DNA from: Paenibacillus sp. CC-CFT747
GTDB taxonomy: Bacteria > Bacillota > Bacilli > Paenibacillales > NBRC-103111
Direction of reading: 5' to 3'
Assembly: GCA_030323305.1 (NCBI GenBank)
Contig: CP106741.1
Span: forward strand, 5,331,501 to 5,395,500
DNA length: 64,000 nt
Shown here in pieces: positions 47,153-57,693 of this stretch. Every line of letters starts with the position of its first letter. Positions within the stretch are counted from its first letter, which is position 1. Position numbers and translations under genes: made by a program. The notes under the pieces were generated by a model. That model worked only from the letters and a program-made list of their open reading frames with translations, was not told the origin of the DNA and ran no database searches.

Positions 47153-48325
47153 TTAGAGCGCACCGGTTTCAGCCGTGGATTGTTCCCGCCTGTGCTGCAA
47201 GAGAAAAAGAACAGCGAAGCCGGCCACACAGAGAAGCGACAAACCAAAATGAAACGCGAAGACCCGTCTCATGCCGAACGCCTCGCTGGCCAGTCCCCCG
47301 CTGAAGCTCCCGATGATCCGGGCCGCACCCAGACTGAGCAGGCCGTTCAGCGTCTGTCCGCTCGCCTTAAGCTCGTTCGGCACCTCCCGGTTGATGACGG
47401 TGGCCATGGTGACCGAAAGCACGATGAAAATCGCTCCGTGCAGAACCTGAACCGGCAGCGTCCAGTAAGGATTACCGATGACCGAGAAGAAGTACCAGCG
47501 AAGGGCCGCGGCCGCGCCGGCTCCCAGAAGAATGAACGGAACCGGAATGCGCGCAAAAATCCGGCGGGATAGCAGAAGAAACGGAACCTCGCTTAAGGAA
47601 GAAATGACCATGGACCAGCCCAGCCAGGATGGCGCGCCGCCCATTTCCTTAAAGTAAAGAGGAAAGAACGAATAATAATAGCCAAGAGAAATTTGAATCA
47701 GAAAATTAAACATCAGATAAAGCATTAGGCGACGGTTCCGGAGCAGCACCCAGATGCGCATGGTCCGCCCCTGGGATTGGTGCCCTTCGATCCGGGGAAA
47801 CCGGGTGACAAGCAGGAAGCTGATCACCAGCAGCCCGGCATAGACGACAAACAGAAGATCGATATGCTTGCTCGCTATCAAGCCGAAGACGATGGACATA
47901 ATGGCAAAGCCCACCGTTCCTCCTAATCGGATATGGCTGAAATTACCCGATTTTCTCCGGTCTAGCGCCTCCAGGGTAATGGCATCACCGACGGCAAAAA
48001 TGGAGGTTTGAAAGAACGTGAACAGGGAGATCATAACCAGTAAATAGGCGAATTGGTCCGATAGCGGATAAAGCAGCACCGAAACGGTGGTGCCTCCTAT
48101 GAGAAGAAGAAGAATCCCATTCTTCGTCCGGGCCCGGTCGCTGAACGTTCCCCAAACCGGCTGGGCGAGAACGGCCACGAGCGGCCCCAAGCTAAGCAGG
48201 GTTCCAATCTGCGACTGCGTAAACCCGACGTCCTGGAAATAAAGCGGAATGAACGTTCCATAAACCGCATTGCTCATATAAATGAATACATAGAAAAATA
48301 AAAAATATCCGAGATTAACCGGCAC
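47153..48325 (-). CDS. MFS transporter (LacY/nucleoside-permease-like branch)
   Basis: 390 residues, intact, 12 membrane helices. It starts LGYFLFFYVFIYMSNAVYGTFIPLYF, has the loop 2-3 motif GTFSDRARTKNG, and the second-half loop SRRIFARIPVPF. This MFS_1-like branch contains H+-coupled nucleoside, lactose-type and phenylpropionate transporters; I cannot name the substrate. It is a single gene bounded by terminators. Confidence 0.85.
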   Translation of the reverse strand: MPVNLGYFLFFYVFIYMSNAVYGTFIPLYFQDVGFTQSQIGTLLSLGPLVAVLAQPVWGTFSDRARTKNGILLLLIGGTTVSVLLYPLSDQFAYLLVMISLFTFFQTSIFAVGDAITLEALDRRKSGNFSHIRLGGTVGFAIMSIVFGLIASKHIDLLFVVYAGLLVISFLLVTRFPRIEGHQSQGRTMRIWVLLRNRRLMLYLMFNFLIQISLGYYYSFFPLYFKEMGGAPSWLGWSMVISSLSEVPFLLLSRRIFARIPVPFILLGAGAAAALRWYFFSVIGNPYWTLPVQVLHGAIFIVLSVTMATVINREVPNELKASGQTLNGLLSLGAARIIGSFSGGLASEAFGMRRVFAFHFGLSLLCVAGFAVLFLLQHRREQSTAETGAL

Positions 48326-48439
48326 CGGATTCGCTTCCTCTCGTCCCTATTTCGGTCTAGGTGATGTGACCGGACGCCGTTCATTATATCATATCGGAAG
48401 GGCTCCGAGCCGTGTCCTCTGAAAATGCCGGCATGACAA

Positions 48440-48467
48440 AACGATCCCCCAAGAGAAAGGGATCGTT
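48440..48467 (-). terminator. Terminator after the four-helix copper protein gene
   Basis: A minus-strand stem AACGATCCC / GGGATCGTT with a ten-base loop is followed by TTTG. Confidence 0.8.
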
Positions 48468-48509
48468 CAGAATCCGCTATTAGACTTCTTCTTCCCAGCG
48501 GCCAGCCCC

Positions 48510-48845
48510 TTAAGCAGCCATCGCCCGGCAAGCCTCGGCACATTGGAAGCAGGCTTCGGCACAGCGTTGGCAATGCTCATGCTGATGCTTCTTGCATTCG
48601 TTCCCGCATGCTTCGCAAATGTCGGCGCAGAGCCGGCATATCTCCTTGGCAAACGGGCTGTTACGGGACATGGCTTGTGCTGCATAAGCGCAGATGTCCG
48701 CACACTCCCGGTCCAGCCGGATGCACTCCTTCATCATCCCTATATGCTCTTCGTTCAAACAGGCATCATAGCAATGATTGCACGCTTGCATACACTTCAG
48801 GCACTCTTCGATGCATTGCTTAACTTGCTGCTGAGTCATGTTCAT
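48510..48845 (-). CDS. Four-helix-bundle copper-binding protein (DUF326, Csp-like)
   Basis: 111 residues with 15 cysteines, most as CxxxC pairs facing a helix core (CIEECLKCMQACNHC, CADICAYAAQ, CRLCADICEACGNEC, CQRCAEACFQCAEAC). This is the pattern of cytosolic copper-storage proteins, in which the cysteines bind many Cu(I) ions inside a four-helix bundle. It has no signal peptide, so is cytosolic. AAGGAGG precedes the ATG. A probable CsoR operator lies 38 bp upstream, and csoR is the next gene upstream on the same strand. Confidence 0.9.
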   Translation of the reverse strand: MNMTQQQVKQCIEECLKCMQACNHCYDACLNEEHIGMMKECIRLDRECADICAYAAQAMSRNSPFAKEICRLCADICEACGNECKKHQHEHCQRCAEACFQCAEACRAMAA

Positions 48846-48882
48846 GGTAGAGCCTCCTTGAGTAGAATTTAGGATACCGGCC

Positions 48883-48895
48883 TACCCTATAGGTA
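48883..48895. promoter_or_regulatory. Probable CsoR operator
   Basis: TACCCTATAGGTA, a TACC/GGTA palindrome, is nested in a larger one (CCGGCC ... GGCCGG). It resembles the TACCC...GGGTA copper-repressor sites of Bacillus and lies just upstream of the copper-protein gene. Confidence 0.7.
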
Positions 48896-48949
48896 AAGGC
48901 CGGCCACAGTATACTTTACCCAATTACCCGATCTTCAAACGAAAAAAGA

Positions 48950-48965
48950 GGATTCTTTCGAATCC
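48950..48965 (-). terminator. Terminator after csoR
   Basis: A minus-strand stem GGATTC / GAATCC with a GAAA loop is followed by CTCTTTTTT, just beyond the csoR stop codon. Confidence 0.8.
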
Positions 48966-48979
48966 CCGCAACCCTCTGT

Positions 48980-49315
48980 TCATTTCATAAGTTTGTTGAT
49001 GGTCGTCAGCAGCTCGTCGATCACTTCGTTCTCTCCGTCCTGGATCCGCTCAAGCACGCAGCTCTTCATATGATGTTCGAGCAGCAGCTTCCCCACCCCG
49101 TTCAACGCGGATTGGACAGATGAGATCTGATTGAGGACATCGTCGCAGTAAACGTCCCGTTCAATCAATCCCTTTAGTCCGCGGACCTGTCCTTCTATTC
49201 GGTTTAGGCGGTTGATGAGGTTGCTTTTGGTTTTATCGGAATGATGGCTTTTGCGTTCGTCGGCTGTACAAGCGTCATGACCCGGCGTCGCGCCCGGTTG
49301 AATGGCATCCTCCAT
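48980..49315 (-). CDS. csoR: CsoR-family copper-sensing repressor
   Basis: 111 residues, a DUF156 four-helix DNA-binding protein. Conserved blocks: NRLNRIEGQVRGLKGLIERD, then the Cu(I) ligands Cys in DVYCDDVL and His and Cys in LEHHMKSCVLE. The Cys-His-Cys set marks the copper-sensing branch rather than nickel or formaldehyde sensors. A 25-residue N-terminal extension rich in His/Cys/Asp (GATPGHDACTADERKSHH) is unusual and may also bind metal. AAAGGAG precedes the ATG. The palindrome upstream of the neighbouring copper-protein gene is its likely target. Confidence 0.9.
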   Translation of the reverse strand: MEDAIQPGATPGHDACTADERKSHHSDKTKSNLINRLNRIEGQVRGLKGLIERDVYCDDVLNQISSVQSALNGVGKLLLEHHMKSCVLERIQDGENEVIDELLTTINKLMK

Positions 49316-49386
49316 GGAAATGGCTCCTTTTTCTTTTTAGTTTATCATACCCCCCTCCCCTATACAATCCACTTCGGGACAGGCAG

Positions 49387-49420
49387 AAAAAGCCTGAAGG
49401 AAATATCGTTCCTACAGGCT
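49387..49420 (-). terminator. Terminator after the propeller-protein gene
   Basis: A minus-strand stem AGCCTGTAGGAA / TTTCCTTCAGGCT is followed by TTTTTC. A second hairpin (GGGTTTGCCC / GGGCAACC) lies nearer the gene at 49452-49475. Confidence 0.85.
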
Positions 49421-49480
49421 TGTAAAACGCGCACAAATGAACATCGAGATGAGGGTTTGCCCTAATGGGCAACCTCTCGG

Positions 49481-50584
49481 TTACTCCGCAGACGACTGCC
49501 CGCTTCTCCGGTTATCCAGCGCCTGATCGGGCAGTAGCTGGTCAAAGGCAAAGATATTGGCCAAGCGGTGAGGCGTAAAGTCGGAGGCAAAGCCCAGGCA
49601 GAGCTCGGCCTTCTGGCCATGCTTGGCATCCGGAAGCCGAATGGCCATGCCTTCCGGCTCGCGGAAGGTCACGTCCGCTCCTGCCGAAACCAGCTGCTTG
49701 TCCTCTACCTCACCGGATTGCAGGTTGACGGTCGTAATATAGGTGTTGCCCACCGGAGCGGTCGATCCGCCGGAGCCGAAGGAGTTCCCCTCTAGCAAAT
49801 ACAGGAAGCCGCCGTACGAAACAAAGCCCTGGAAGGTGCCTACCGTCGGCTGGGCCACATCGGCGATCGGCTGGAACTCTCTGCGCTTCACCGCTTCCAG
49901 GTCATAAACGCCGTAGCGGAAGGATCCGTCCTTGCGGTAGCGCATCGTGAGCAGGTTATTAGTGGGATCGATATTAACCGTCGTACGGTCGATCCCTTCC
50001 ATCAGTTTAAACTTCTCCAGCTCGGGAGAGGCGGGAGTCAGAACTTTCCCGTTCTCGAACTTGAACCGGGCAAGCTGGGTTCCCCAGCCGCTGCTTCCTT
50101 CTTTGACCGAATCGGTTTCCGTCCACAGATAAGACGTATCCCCGACCGTTTCCACCCCGATCTGAACGCCGTGACCGAAGCCTTTGAGGTACATGTACCC
50201 GGTTTCATTTCCTTCGGCATCCAACTCCGTCAAGGCCATGTCTCCGTTCCCGTCCCTTGTTCCTCCGCTGACCGGTGCGGCCTCTCCGGGAAGCTGCAGC
50301 CCGCCCGCCATAAGCTGGACCGTATAAATCCGGCTGTTGGTGTTGTCGAACGCAAAGGATTGTAGAACCGTTCCGTTATGCAGAGCCTTGTCCCGGATGA
50401 CCTCGGTCGCCTGAGCCGTCAGATCAAAGCGCTTGCTCAGCAAAGGAGGCTTCTCGGCAATAGCCGCCCCCGGAAATAATGGCATCATGCTTAATAAGGC
50501 AATGCCCGCCGTTGCTTGTACCCACCTTTTTGTTTTGCTGTTCCTCTTCTCTTTCTTCGTACCCTCTTCATACCTTTTTCTCAT
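49481..50584 (-). CDS. Secreted P68-RBP/TagC-like beta-propeller protein
   Basis: 367 residues, intact. A basic start is followed by a signal peptide (ATAGIALLSMMPLFPGAAIA). The mature part repeats short blades around LQSFAFDNTNSRIYTVQL, GGLQLPG, FLYLLEGNSFG and GYMYLKGFGHGVQIG. The phrase QSFAFDNTN...VQ and the overall order recall TagC-type and phage P68 receptor-binding propellers, which bind wall teichoic acid or glycan; this family link is from memory. GGAGGTGCAGG precedes the ATG. It is the gene after the SLH protein, with a terminator between. Confidence 0.7.
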   Translation of the reverse strand: MRKRYEEGTKKEKRNSKTKRWVQATAGIALLSMMPLFPGAAIAEKPPLLSKRFDLTAQATEVIRDKALHNGTVLQSFAFDNTNSRIYTVQLMAGGLQLPGEAAPVSGGTRDGNGDMALTELDAEGNETGYMYLKGFGHGVQIGVETVGDTSYLWTETDSVKEGSSGWGTQLARFKFENGKVLTPASPELEKFKLMEGIDRTTVNIDPTNNLLTMRYRKDGSFRYGVYDLEAVKRREFQPIADVAQPTVGTFQGFVSYGGFLYLLEGNSFGSGGSTAPVGNTYITTVNLQSGEVEDKQLVSAGADVTFREPEGMAIRLPDAKHGQKAELCLGFASDFTPHRLANIFAFDQLLPDQALDNRRSGQSSAE

Positions 50585-50725
50585 CCTGCACCTCCATGTT
50601 TGTTAGCATTAATAATATGTTTATATTTGCTTGAATACATTTAAATCATAGTCTGAAAGGGCTTTCTTTGTCAATGGCTGTTTGCGAATATTATTCGCGA
50701 AAAACACGACTTTTCCGGGTATTGG

Positions 50726-50760
50726 AAAAACAAAGAACCGCCTGCGAAGCAGGCGGCTGG
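50726..50760 (-). terminator. Terminator after the SLH protein gene
   Basis: A minus-strand stem GCCGCCTGC / GCAGGCGGT with a TTC loop leads into TCTTTGTTTTTCC, about 20 bp after the stop codon. Confidence 0.85.
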
Positions 50761-50779
50761 TTAAATTTCGTCTTCCCTA

Positions 50780-53130
50780 TCAGGAAAGCATAATGTCGAT
50801 GGTTGCGGAGAGATTCCCCTGAGCATCCACCATGAAAATTTGGTAGGAGCCGGCGTTCATGACGGGGGATTTCTGGATATACCCCATCGTATCGGCTGTC
50901 ACGTCTATTCTTCCTATATCTGAGCTCCCGGCTGCGATCAGCTCATCGAGCTTGGCGACATCGGGAAATCCGTCTGGATTCAGATTGGAACGATAAACGG
51001 TCAGGGGAACCAAATAAACCTTTCCGTCTGTGTCCGTCTTCACTTCGATTAGCTGGGTGTCGGTATTCTTCTTAAGATAAATGACGTGAGGCACCGAATC
51101 CAGAAGCAGAACGTTATACGGCCAGACGGACAGCCTTCCTTGGGAATCCGCTGCCACGACCTTAAAGGTGCCCGGCAGGAAGCCTTCCGTGCTGTAATAG
51201 CTGGGCAGGCCGCCTATGGTATTCCAGCGCACCGCATGCTCTGCCAGAACCGCAGCATTCAATTCGTCATAGGTGATGCCGTCTTTCCAGACTCCCGTTT
51301 CGACGAGGAAGATCTCTCCGTCCATACTGCTCGTAGCATAGACAGCTTCTCCTACGGCAAGCGGGCCGATCGACACGTCATTAAGAATCGGTCCTTGAAC
51401 GGGAGTCGACGTGGGCTCCGGCGAAGTCGTTGGGGTTGGCGTCGGCTCAACTGTTGGGGTTGGGGTTGGCGTTATTGTTGGGGTCGGCGTCGGCGTTGGA
51501 GTTGGAGTTGGAGTCGGCGTTGCCGTTGGAGTTGGCAGCGGCAGCCAAATCCCTCCCGTATCCTCGGGAACATTCAGATCAGGAACGATGGCTACCTCAA
51601 GCGAACCAGTCCCACCAACGGAGGTTGCCACGGTGACCGTCACCTTGGTTAGCTTATTGACTCCAGATGCACTTAGAAGCACGGAATATTGGCCCGCCCC
51701 AAGCGGAGAATAGCTCCTCGAGGCTTGCAGCACGGAGCTGCCGGTGGAAACGGAAACCTTTTCCCCGATTAGGTACGTGTTCAGGTAAGGATTGCCGTAC
51801 TGGTCCAAAAGACCAAACCGCAGGTAGCCGGTGCCTCCGCCGGCAAGTTGGCCGATAGGCTGCAGAGCCGCATCATAAAGTCTGAGAACTTGCACGGCGG
51901 CTGCGATAGGCTTGTCTCCGATCCGGAAGGTTTTCACAGCTTCCGTACCGTCTTTGGAAATGATGGAAACCGTTATTGTCGTCTTACCCTTCGGTAAAGC
52001 ATCTTTCAATTTAAGAAGAAAGGCCTGCCGGCCATCCAGCGGCTCCGCGGTGCCCGCGGTCATTTTGATCTTGAAATCTTCCGCCGTTAGGTCCATTACC
52101 TCCTGGTACTGGTTGACCGCTTCAAAGGCGACGATCGTATCCTCGCCAAACGGCAAAAACTCCGATGGATTAAGGAACCGTATGGTTTCGATCTTTTCCT
52201 TGACCGTCTGGACAAACTTGCTCTTACCTGCCGTTGCAAGCGGAACATCTCCCGATAAAGAAACCTGAAAAAGCTCGTCCCCGAACTTCCGGTTCATGGT
52301 CAGAACGGCGGTCATCGGATCGGTCCACTCCACAGCGGAGGCCGAGAGCCCTTCCCCTTCTTCGAAACCTGGAAGGACAAAGCCGTGCCTTTGCCCGCTT
52401 TTGTCAGATGGACGGCTAATTTTCTTGCCCCGACAGCCTCCACGCTCTTAATGGCATAGAGGTCCGACTCGGGAGGGGCGTATTTCTGCATGGTCTCATA
52501 GGAGCTGAGCACCAGCGTTTCTCTTACAGCCGGGGTCCTGCCCTCGAACTTGCCGGTATTGGACGATTCCAGAAGCTTCAACTGCAGAGCGAGGGAGACA
52601 TAGCCTCTGGCCCAATCGGAAACGGTCGAATCCGCGATCCCCGGGTCCTTCTTGGCTTGCGCGTCCTGCCCCAGCCCCCGAATCAGAAAGGCGGCGAGCT
52701 GCTCTTTCGTCACCTTGCCGCCGGGATCGAAGGTCCCCGCTCCGGTGCCATCGGTGATGCCTGCGTTTTTGGCCGCTTCTATGTAGGGAATAGCCCAACC
52801 GTTGGCGGGATCATTGGCATCAACATCGGTGAATGATGACTGTTTAACGGAAGAATCCACCTTCAGCCCCAGTAGTAGAGCAGCTACTTTGGCGAATTGG
52901 GCCCGGTTCATCGGATCGTGCAAACCAAACTCCCCGTCCGCCACGCCTTCAAAAACACCCGCCTGAATCATAGCGTCGAATTTGGCTTTGGTTGCGTTAT
53001 CCAGGTCCTTAAGGTCGAGGAAGTCAGCGGAGCTTTCCGGCTTCTGCCCCGCGGCGGCTATCGGAACGGAAGGCAGGGCAAGAGGTACCAGCATCGCCGT
53101 GATCAACAGCTTGAGAGCCGTTTTCTTCAT
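50780..53130 (-). CDS. S-layer-homology (SLH) domain surface protein with Pro-Thr linker (one frame break)
   Basis: About 783 residues. The signal peptide (LKLLITAMLVPLALPSVPIAAAG) precedes three SLH repeats at residues about 35-225 (DGEFGLHDPMNRAQFAK, FTDVDANDPANGWAIPYIE, GTFDPGGKVTKEQLA), which bind pyruvylated wall polysaccharide. Next come beta-sandwich domains (invasin/Ig-like, ITVSIISKDGTEAV, LRFGLLDQYGNPYLNTY), a Pro-Thr repeat stalk, and a C-terminal beta domain with two similar units ending MGYIQKSP and SQGRLSVWPYN. The start is ATG 53128-53130 (AAGGAG). The frame breaks at C4 52354-52357. A structural or adhesive surface role is likely. Confidence 0.85.
51411..51540. repeat. Low-complexity repeat encoding a (Pro-Thr)n stalk
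   Basis: Imperfect repeats of GGNGTTGGNGTNGG on the plus strand encode about 20 Pro-Thr pairs in the SLH protein. Such stalks space surface domains and often vary in length between strains. Confidence 0.85.
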
Positions 53131-53237
53131 GTCTCTTTCTCCTTTCTTAAAGGTAGTCGAATTCATACCGGATGACCCGCATTTATTCGCTACAGAGAAT
53201 TGTAATATCTTCCTAAATCGGTTGGCAATACAAATTT

Positions 53238-53264
53238 AAAAAGGCTGCCGTTGGGCCGGCAGCC
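53238..53264 (-). terminator. Terminator after the GH99/WbsX-like gene
   Basis: A minus-strand stem GGCTGCCG / CGGCAGCC with a GCCCAA loop is followed by TTTTTAAA. Confidence 0.88.
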
Positions 53265-53338
53265 AGCTTGCGGGGTGTGTCTTCCTTTGCGGATAAGACA
53301 CCTGCTTTCTATAGAAACGGTTCGGAGAGGAAGAATTC

Positions 53339-55681
53339 CTAGGGCGCCGGCTTAAACACCACCCTGTCGACGTAGGCAGCCGTGTGACCGTCCGCCCATG
53401 TCAGGAAACGGATGCTCGCGTTGGCGGCGTTCGCTTTGGCCGTGAGCGTCAGCGTGACTTTCTGCCAGTCTCCTGCCGTTACTTTCTGCTGCAGATTATA
53501 GCCGAGGAACGTTTGGAAGCCGGCGTCCGCTTCTGCTTCCACGATATTGACGATACCGGAGTCCACCTTCACCCACGCCTCCACGATATACGTTTGGCCT
53601 GGGATAACTTTAAACCATTCTTGGCTGATGCCATTGCCGTAGCCGTCTCCCGCGAACTGCTGCGAGTAGCTTCCGTCCATCGCGTAGGTGGACCGGGTAA
53701 CGGTTTCCTTACCGGTCACCTTCTGCCAGGAGTTGGCGAGTCCGTCGTTATCGTAATCGCTTTCAAAACTCGGGTTCCGTACATAATTGCCTACCTTCAC
53801 GGGGGTAACGGTTTCAGCCGTTGAACCGTCCTTCATTATCGCGAGCTTGAGATTAGCCGTACCGTCCGCCACATCGGGAGGCACGACCACGTTAACCGTT
53901 TGAGTAAACCTCCGGTTGGTTTCGACCCCTCCCGCATACGGTGAGAGGGCAAATGACCCCTGATCCTTGCCGACCATGCTCCAGCCGTCCGGCAGGCCGA
54001 CCTGGTAAGTCCCGTAAGCTTCCTGCAAGGAGTAGTCCCGGATGCTAATCTTAACCGGAACGGTCTCTCCCGCGAATACCGGCCGGTTGACCGGCTCGAT
54101 GACCCCATAGACAGCAGGGGTCTTTACAGCATGGGTCGTCATGGATTGGCTGCCGGTCCGGCCGTTAACCATGTAATTCGCCGTGACCGTTAACGGAAGC
54201 TTGCTCCAATCGGCAGCCTGGGGGTTCGAATCGTAAACTCCACAGTTCGCTTATCTCCCGGCTTCACATCCTTCTGCAAGGTGCCCGAGGACGATAGAAT
54301 CGCAGCGCTTCCCGCATTCAAGCTGATCTGGGCTTTGCCTACCGTCTTGCTGAAGAGGTTCGTCACCGTTCCTTTGACCTTGAGAGTCTGGCCTGCTGTA
54401 AACGTCGGGTGCTCGGGGGCAAACTCCAGCCTCAGCTGCGGATCCAGATCCGGCAATCCTCCGGCGGAGACCTTGGTCCGGTAAGCGGCATTGCTCAGAC
54501 CGAACACTTCCTGCAAAGCATTCAAATAACCGTAACCATACATCGTCGTCGGTTCGATCCCGCCCCCTCCCCGAATTCGTTCCAGGCGTAGAAGGTGGCC
54601 ATGTTCATCGAACGCGGATGGGTATCGAGATAGTTCTTCACATTATGAGCCTGAACCCTGAATTTCGCCGGAGAAGGCTCCGAATAGTTGTAGGTTTCCA
54701 CCCCGTTGTGGTCTCCATAGCCGATAGCCCGCCATGGCCTTGGATCGAAGCCGCTTAATCCTCCGGGAATGAATAAATAATTCTCATAATTCTCGAAGCC
54801 TGAGCCCGCCGGATAGCTGGCATAGACGAAATCGTTCCAGGCGGAGGGGTAGGACGTGGAGTAATCCTCCGGAATGCCGGCGTTATCCTCGAGCCCGATT
54901 CCGGCCAGATTCAGCGGGAGGAAGCCGTCGTATCCTTTGGCGGACTGTTCGGCCAAGTTTCGGTAACCGTTTACAATTAACAGCGGATTGGGCAGCCCCG
55001 CTTTCTGGGCTTCACTTCTTAACGTCAAGAGGGCCTGCTTCCACTGCTCGGTTCCTCCGAGGCGAACGTCGAAATTCCCATAGAAGCCGACAATGGGGCG
55101 TCCGTCCGGTGTCCTTTTGTAGGACGGGTCTTTCATGAACGAAATCAGCTTGGGAACCATAAGCGAATTCCAATCCGAGGCCGGCCACGTTCCATCGGCT
55201 ATGACATACAGGTAGAATTTCATGAGATCCTTGTGAGGCGATTGCACAAAGTTGTAGACATTCTGTCCGGGCCGGTCCCCTCCTCCTTGATCCTTCCAAT
55301 AATAATAGAAGGCAAAATGGTCGATTCCCCGGCTCGAAGCCTGAAGAATGTGCTGGTCCATAATGCCCTGCTCGCTGTCATTGTACCAGCCGAGCACCGG
55401 TTCTCTCTCCGGAAACGGCCCGTAGCCCCAAGGCCCCGGAGCCGTCACATGATCCTTCACCCCTCCCCACCAGTCATTGGGCCTGTCGTACAGCCTTTCG
55501 GTGCTTCTTACATTCGATGCTCCAAACGTCGGATTCCAATCCGAGAAATAAAAGACCCCGACATCATACCCGTCGGCCGCTGACGCCCGGGGGTGCGGTG
55601 TCCCCGGAACGCCCCGATCAGCCATAGCGCACACAACAGGGAGAGCCATATTCTTCCTGCTCCATGGGTTTTGATTGCCAT
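53339..55681 (-). CDS. Secreted GH99/WbsX-like glycan enzyme with C-terminal carbohydrate-binding module (three frame breaks)
   Basis: About 781 residues. The signal peptide (RIWLSLLCALWLIGAF, ending RASA) is followed by a catalytic-like barrel. Its pattern is VGVFYFSDWNP, NDWWGGVKDHV, PVLGWYNDSEQGIMDQHI, GIDHFAFYYYWKDQGG and ATFYAWNEFGEG, as in WbsX/GH99-like proteins (endo-mannosidase relatives). Beta-sandwich domains follow and a C-terminal CBM4/9-like module (NPSFESDYDNDG, VIPGQTYIVEAWVKV). Breaks are at G5 55589-55593, C5 54563-54567 and G5 54220-54224. The ATG at 55679-55681 touches its AGGAGGAGG site, so the true start is uncertain. It is the last gene of the right-hand transport unit. 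Confidence 0.78.
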
Positions 55682-55700
55682 CCTCCTCCTGTAGAATCGG

Positions 55701-56638
55701 TTATCCTTTTAAACCGGTATTGGCAATCCCCTCCACTATCCACTTCTGTCCGGCCAGCACAACCAGCAGAACGGGAACAAGAGCGGATACCGATGCGGCT
55801 AAAAGCAGAACATAGTTCGTGCCATATTCCTCCACGAAATTGGTCAAGCCGAGAGGAATCGTATACAGCGCCTTGTCGCGCAGGAAAATAAGCGGGCTCT
55901 CGTAATCATTCCAGTGCCAAGTAAACGTAAGAATCATCAGGGTGACGAGAGCCGGCTTAGTAAGCGGCAGGCCAATCTGCCAGAACATGCGCCAGTAGCC
56001 CGCTCCGTCCACCCGGGCCGCTTCCAACAGCTCCCCCGGGAGACTGCTGAAAAACTGGCGCATCATGAAGGTGCCCAGTACCGTAAACAGGCCGGGCAGG
56101 ATAAGCGCATAATGAGTGTTGAGCAGATGAAGCCAGTCGAAGAGGATAAAACGCGGAACAAGCAGGACCTGCCCCGGGATCATAAGGGTCGACAGGTACA
56201 GTAGGAACAGGAAGCTGCGTCCCTTAAAGTTCAGCTTCGCAAAAGCGAAGCCGGCCATGGCGCTTGTCAGCAGGTTGCCGGCCACGGTCAGCCCGGTGAT
56301 TTTAAGCGAATTCCAGTAGTAGACATAGAAAGGGTTGGCCCCCGTCCATACCTGCCTGTAGTTCTCGAGGTGCCAAGTATCGGGTAGCCAGTCAATGGGG
56401 TAGCGGAAAACATCCGCATTCACCTTGAAGGAGGTGGAAACCATCCACAGAAACGGAACGATCATGAGTACGGAGAAGCCGAGCAGCAGAACCGTAATCG
56501 TCAGGCGGCCGATTTCAAGCTCGTAACGGTTTCGGCGCGCGGCGGTAAGGGGCGGGTAGCCGGCTTCACGGCCGTACGGGAAACGGCATGAAGGCGCGGT
56601 TTATCCAGATGGCGGGTTTCCGCTAAATTCTCTTTCAT
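55701..56638 (-). CDS. Carbohydrate ABC transporter permease, MalG type (one frame break)
   Basis: About 312 residues. Six membrane helices, EAA loop LEAARVDGAGYWRMFW and the usual C-terminus EGIANTGLKG. The N-terminal cytoplasmic extension is long (about 50 residues, basic). The frame breaks at G4 56549-56552; one base gives RPLTAARRNRYELEIGRL. The ATG at 56636-56638 lies before the corrected end of the MalF-type gene (56657), 18 bp apart, so the pair is translated together. It works with the SBP at 57744-59095. Confidence 0.9.
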
Positions 56639-56656
56639 CGGCAGGCTTCCCCTTTC

Positions 56657-57557
56657 CTATAGATAAGTGTTCTGCCAGCGGCTTTGGGCTTTCCACTGCA
56701 GAAGGGTAATGGCGAAAATAATGGCAAAGAGAACCCAGGACAGCGCGGCGGCATACCCCATCTGGTAATAGCGGAAAGCCAGGAGGTAAATGTGGTACGA
56801 CAGTACCATGGTGGAATCGACCGGCCCCCTGGGTCATAACGGCCACGGGGCCAAACACCTGGAACGAACCGATAAGAAGCGTTACCCCGAGAAAAAAGGT
56901 CGTCGGCGTAAGCATCGGAATGGTAATCCGCAGCAGCTTGCGGATCGGCGAGGCCCCGTCTATATCCGCCGCTTCATAAAGGTCCTTCGGAATCCCCTGC
57001 AGACCGGCGAGATAAAGGACCATGGCGTATCCGACGGTCGCCCACACCGTCATGATAATGATGGCATATAGGGCCGAGCCCGGACTGGACAGCCAGCCCG
57101 GAGGATGGGCCACCCCGAGCGCCTTCAGAGCCGCATTGACCGGCCCGTTCTGGGCCTGGTACATAATGCTCCAGATGACGGAAACCGCCACCAGGCTGCT
57201 TATGTAAGGAAGGAAGATCATGGTGCGCAGGGCATTCTTATAATAAACGTACCGGTTTAGGACAACGGCCAGCAGCAGACCGATCAGCATGGTGGAAGGA
57301 ACGGAAAGAATAGTATACACGGTGTTGTTGGTCAAGGATTTGATAATCTTGGGGTCGTCCCCCATCCGGATGAAGTTCTGCAGCCCCACCCACTCCATTC
57401 CGGAAAAGCCCTTTAAGTAATCCCAATCCAGGAAGACGAGATACAGACTGAACAAAATCGGGACCAGCACGAACACCAAATAGCCGGCAAGGTTGGGCAA
57501 AATAAACAAATAGCCGGCAAGGTTCTCGTGCAGCTTCGCTTGGTGAATCCGCTTCAT
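56657..57557 (-). CDS. Carbohydrate ABC transporter permease, MalF/UgpA type (two single-base losses)
   Basis: About 300 residues. It starts with NLAGYLFILPNLAGYLVF and has the EAA loop YEAADIDGASPIRKLL. In the sequence as given the frame derails after VAVMTQG. Adding one G and one C in the 56824-56828 G/C runs restores GGPVDSTMVLSYHIYLLAF and the family ending QSRWQNTYL with a stop at 56657-56659. AAAGGAGG precedes the ATG. A terminator-like hairpin lies between the SBP gene and this gene, as is common where the SBP is needed in excess. Confidence 0.9.
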
Positions 57558-57693
57558 GGCCGCAGGCCTCCTTTCGGTTTCCCTTCACTATACGTCGGGG
57601 TCCGGTTACGGGAAATGGAGCCATCCTCCAGTTTTCTGGAGAATTCATTCGGCTTGGCAGCCCCGCCTCCCGGCTCCGGCCCACTATCAAAGG

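Noticed and set aside
57478-57525. Direct repeat of a 17-bp sequence in the permease at 56657-57557
   Set aside because: It encodes two adjacent NLAGYL units within the first membrane helix, a pattern that normal MalF proteins show; no sign of a mobile or regulatory element.
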